A program made the position numbers and the translations under genes. DNA of 64,000 bases, taken from positions 28,003 through 92,002 of the forward strand of contig JACQUW010000159.1 in NCBI GenBank assembly GCA_016210115.1, in the 5' to 3' direction. This DNA comes from Deltaproteobacteria bacterium (GTDB lineage: Bacteria > Desulfobacterota > Binatia > UBA9968). Positions 62,666 through 64,000 of this stretch are shown one piece after another (the stretch's first letter is position 1; each line of letters starts with the position of its first letter). The notes below the pieces were generated by a model that was given only the letters and a program-made list of their open reading frames with translations, was not told where the DNA came from and searched no databases.

Positions 62666-63350
62666 CAACCTAAGCAAAATCTTCGGGACATTCGAGCCCG
62701 TTCCGAAGGAACAGCGCTCCACGGGTTTGTCAAGCCTAACTCGCGCTCCTTGTTTCATAACCCTGACTATGGCTGGGAGAAAGAACTTCAAAAAGAAAAG
62801 CGAGAGCGGAGACAGTGTGACTACGGCCTTTCTTCTCCTGAGAAACGAAACAAACCCAAGTAAAAGAGAGCGCAAAAAGATCGGTGCCTGGAAAACGGTC
62901 CATAAGATGGGGGCTTATCTGCAGCGCAAAATCAAACCCAGAAATACCTCTTGCATATTATAACGTGGTTGCATACAGTAGAATAACTCTTGGGCCGTTG
63001 TCAAGAGACCGTCATCTGAAATCTTCCTTTGCCGGCAGAAGAGGAACCTTTGGGGACAAAGAGGAATCCTTCACGCAAGGCATTTAAGCACTTGCATGAG
63101 ACTGAGGCGAGTTACGATTTTGGCTGAGCGGCCCCTAGAAGATTTTTTCTATTCCGCCTTGGTCCGAATGACCTAAGTTGCTCACCTGAGATCGAATAGA
63201 CAGGCTAGACAAAAGTGTCTTTAAGACTGCGCCCGAAAGAAGTCATACAACGGCTCCTCCTGGTTCGAGATGGGACGTGCTGGCATGGGTCTGATTGTCG
63301 CACTTCATGGCATTTATCCCTGCGTATCCCGCCTAATCCGTTCCGGTCAG
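62666..63350. other. Long intergenic region, nothing firm
   Basis: No convincing gene. A 78-codon plus-strand frame at 62727-62963 has biased lysine-rich content and no recognisable domain or ribosome site. The frame of the next gene is open back to about 63225, with possible ATGs at 63270 and 63285. Confidence 0.4.
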
Positions 63351-64000
63351 ATGAAAAGTGATACTAAGTTACATGTAGAACAACCGGGAGCAAGGGACAG
63401 TATTATCGTCTGTCGCACGGGCCAGGGCTACGAAGTTCGTGCTACCCCTCTTCGCATCACCCGCCACGTGGTGGCCTTTGAAGTCTATAATCCCTACAGC
63501 ATACTCCAGCTTTCCGAAGTTCTAAGGGAATTCAGAATCATCGTCAATGACCGGCTGATCTATTCCGGTCGCGCTACCGTCAGTAACCTCGTCAATACAG
63601 GCATCATGCTGGTCTGTGAAGCGACACTCGATGAGGCTTGGCTCGATGTGGATCTTTTCGCCCTTATCACTCAGCCGAAAAAACTCCAGGCGGATTTCGC
63701 CAATTTTCTGAGGGAATGGGGAAGGATACGCATCATTCTGCCTAAGTACAAGGTGGTACTAGCAGACATGCAAAACTACTTCATGGATCTCAGGCGTTGG
63801 CTGGAACAGGTGGAGTTGGGGATACGCTCCTCGCCTTCCGGCGACCGTCTGAAACTCGAGCGAGAAGTCATCCACGAATTGGCTCCGACGATCCTACCCT
63901 CTATCGATTCTCTCTTTGCGAGGTTTGAAGAGGCAGCCGACGAAGTGGACAAGGATCTGCAGCCGTTTCATAGAACCTACGCCAGACGACAGCTCCATCC
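63351..64000 (+). CDS. Probable PilZ-like/SAM-methyltransferase protein, 3' truncated
   Basis: The frame is open to the window end without a stop; about 216 residues are visible from ATG 63351. The N-terminal domain (IIVCRTGQGYEVRATPLR, VVAFEVYNPYSILQLSEV, LIYSGRATVSNLVNTG) looks PilZ-like. A helical part follows (MQNYFMDLRRWLEQVELG), and the window ends at YARRQLHP, where related proteins, from memory, run into a class I methyltransferase domain. Such proteins are sometimes labelled 3-hydroxypalmitate methyl ester biosynthesis factors. The start is uncertain: the frame extends upstream and no ribosome site is clear. The second domain is inferred, not seen. Confidence 0.6.
   Translation, partial: MKSDTKLHVEQPGARDSIIVCRTGQGYEVRATPLRITRHVVAFEVYNPYSILQLSEVLREFRIIVNDRLIYSGRATVSNLVNTGIMLVCEATLDEAWLDVDLFALITQPKKLQADFANFLREWGRIRIILPKYKVVLADMQNYFMDLRRWLEQVELGIRSSPSGDRLKLEREVIHELAPTILPSIDSLFARFEEAADEVDKDLQPFHRTYARRQLH

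Noticed and set aside
62727..62963. 78-codon plus-strand frame
   Set aside because: No ribosome site, no recognisable domain and biased lysine-rich content in a decayed region.
1..64000. tRNA or rRNA genes
   Set aside because: I scanned the gaps for T-loop words and rRNA-like sequence and found none that form a cloverleaf; a covariance search would be decisive.

Overview
The window looks like chromosomal DNA of a Gram-negative, metabolically versatile, probably uncultivated bacterium. Evidence is a FadL-type outer-membrane protein, NtrC-type sigma-54 regulators with NtrB-like kinases, Mo-hydroxylases, and solute-binding proteins of the Bug and NMT1 types. The mix recalls Desulfobacterota/Binatia, Tectomicrobia or NC10 genomes, but this is inferred from gene content and no marker gene settles it. 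I found no rRNA, tRNA, CRISPR array or complete insertion sequence.

Region 1 (1-4.8 kb) is a small catabolic operon: a HbpS/GlcG-like protein (5' cut), an NMT1-type binding protein, an Asp/Glu/hydantoin-racemase-fold protein and an acyl-CoA ligase. A convergent LysR regulator follows.

Region 2 (4.9-19.3 kb) is the most unusual part. It holds four paralogous MurF-like amide ligases that lack the MurNAc-recognition domain and end in a four-cysteine motif. With them are three PaaK/CapK-like adenylating enzymes, a class B asparagine synthetase, a GNAT-like acyltransferase, a secreted protein and a frameshifted P-loop gene. There are no glycosyltransferases, polyketide synthases or NRPS modules. 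I read this as an undescribed pathway that builds amide bonds, for an oligopeptide-like or amidated envelope product. A remnant of the GNAT 5' region beside the second ligase shows that the array grew by duplication of a GNAT-ligase unit.

Region 3 (19.4-47.6 kb) is catabolic and transport DNA: two Mo-hydroxylase systems, a UbiD-type decarboxylase, two ferric-type ABC transporters, an orphan NitT/TauT ATPase, a GntR regulator, a cyclic amidohydrolase, a deaminase-like amidohydrolase, an N-carbamoyl/allantoate-type amidohydrolase, two phosphoribosyltransferases (PyrE-like, PyrR-like) and a PrpF-like isomerase. Together these suggest breakdown of an N-heterocycle through ureides. Several gaps here carry short hairpin-forming repeats.

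Region 4 (47.6-59.0 kb) is a tightly packed minus-strand operon: beta-propeller protein, two VTC polyphosphate-polymerase-type proteins, MFS permease, PhnD-like binding protein, membrane histidine kinase, a receiver-AAA+-kinase fusion with most catalytic residues lost, and an NtrC-like activator with GAFTNA instead of GAFTGA. A receiver-kinase gene follows behind its own putative sigma-54 promoter. It looks like an undescribed phosphorus-sensing and polyphosphate-linked signalling unit.

Region 5 (59.1-64 kb) contains FadL, two related excisionase-type HTH genes (one fused to a receiver), a frameshifted glnS 3' remnant and a decayed kinase remnant. It ends in a truncated gene that probably encodes a PilZ-like/methyltransferase protein.
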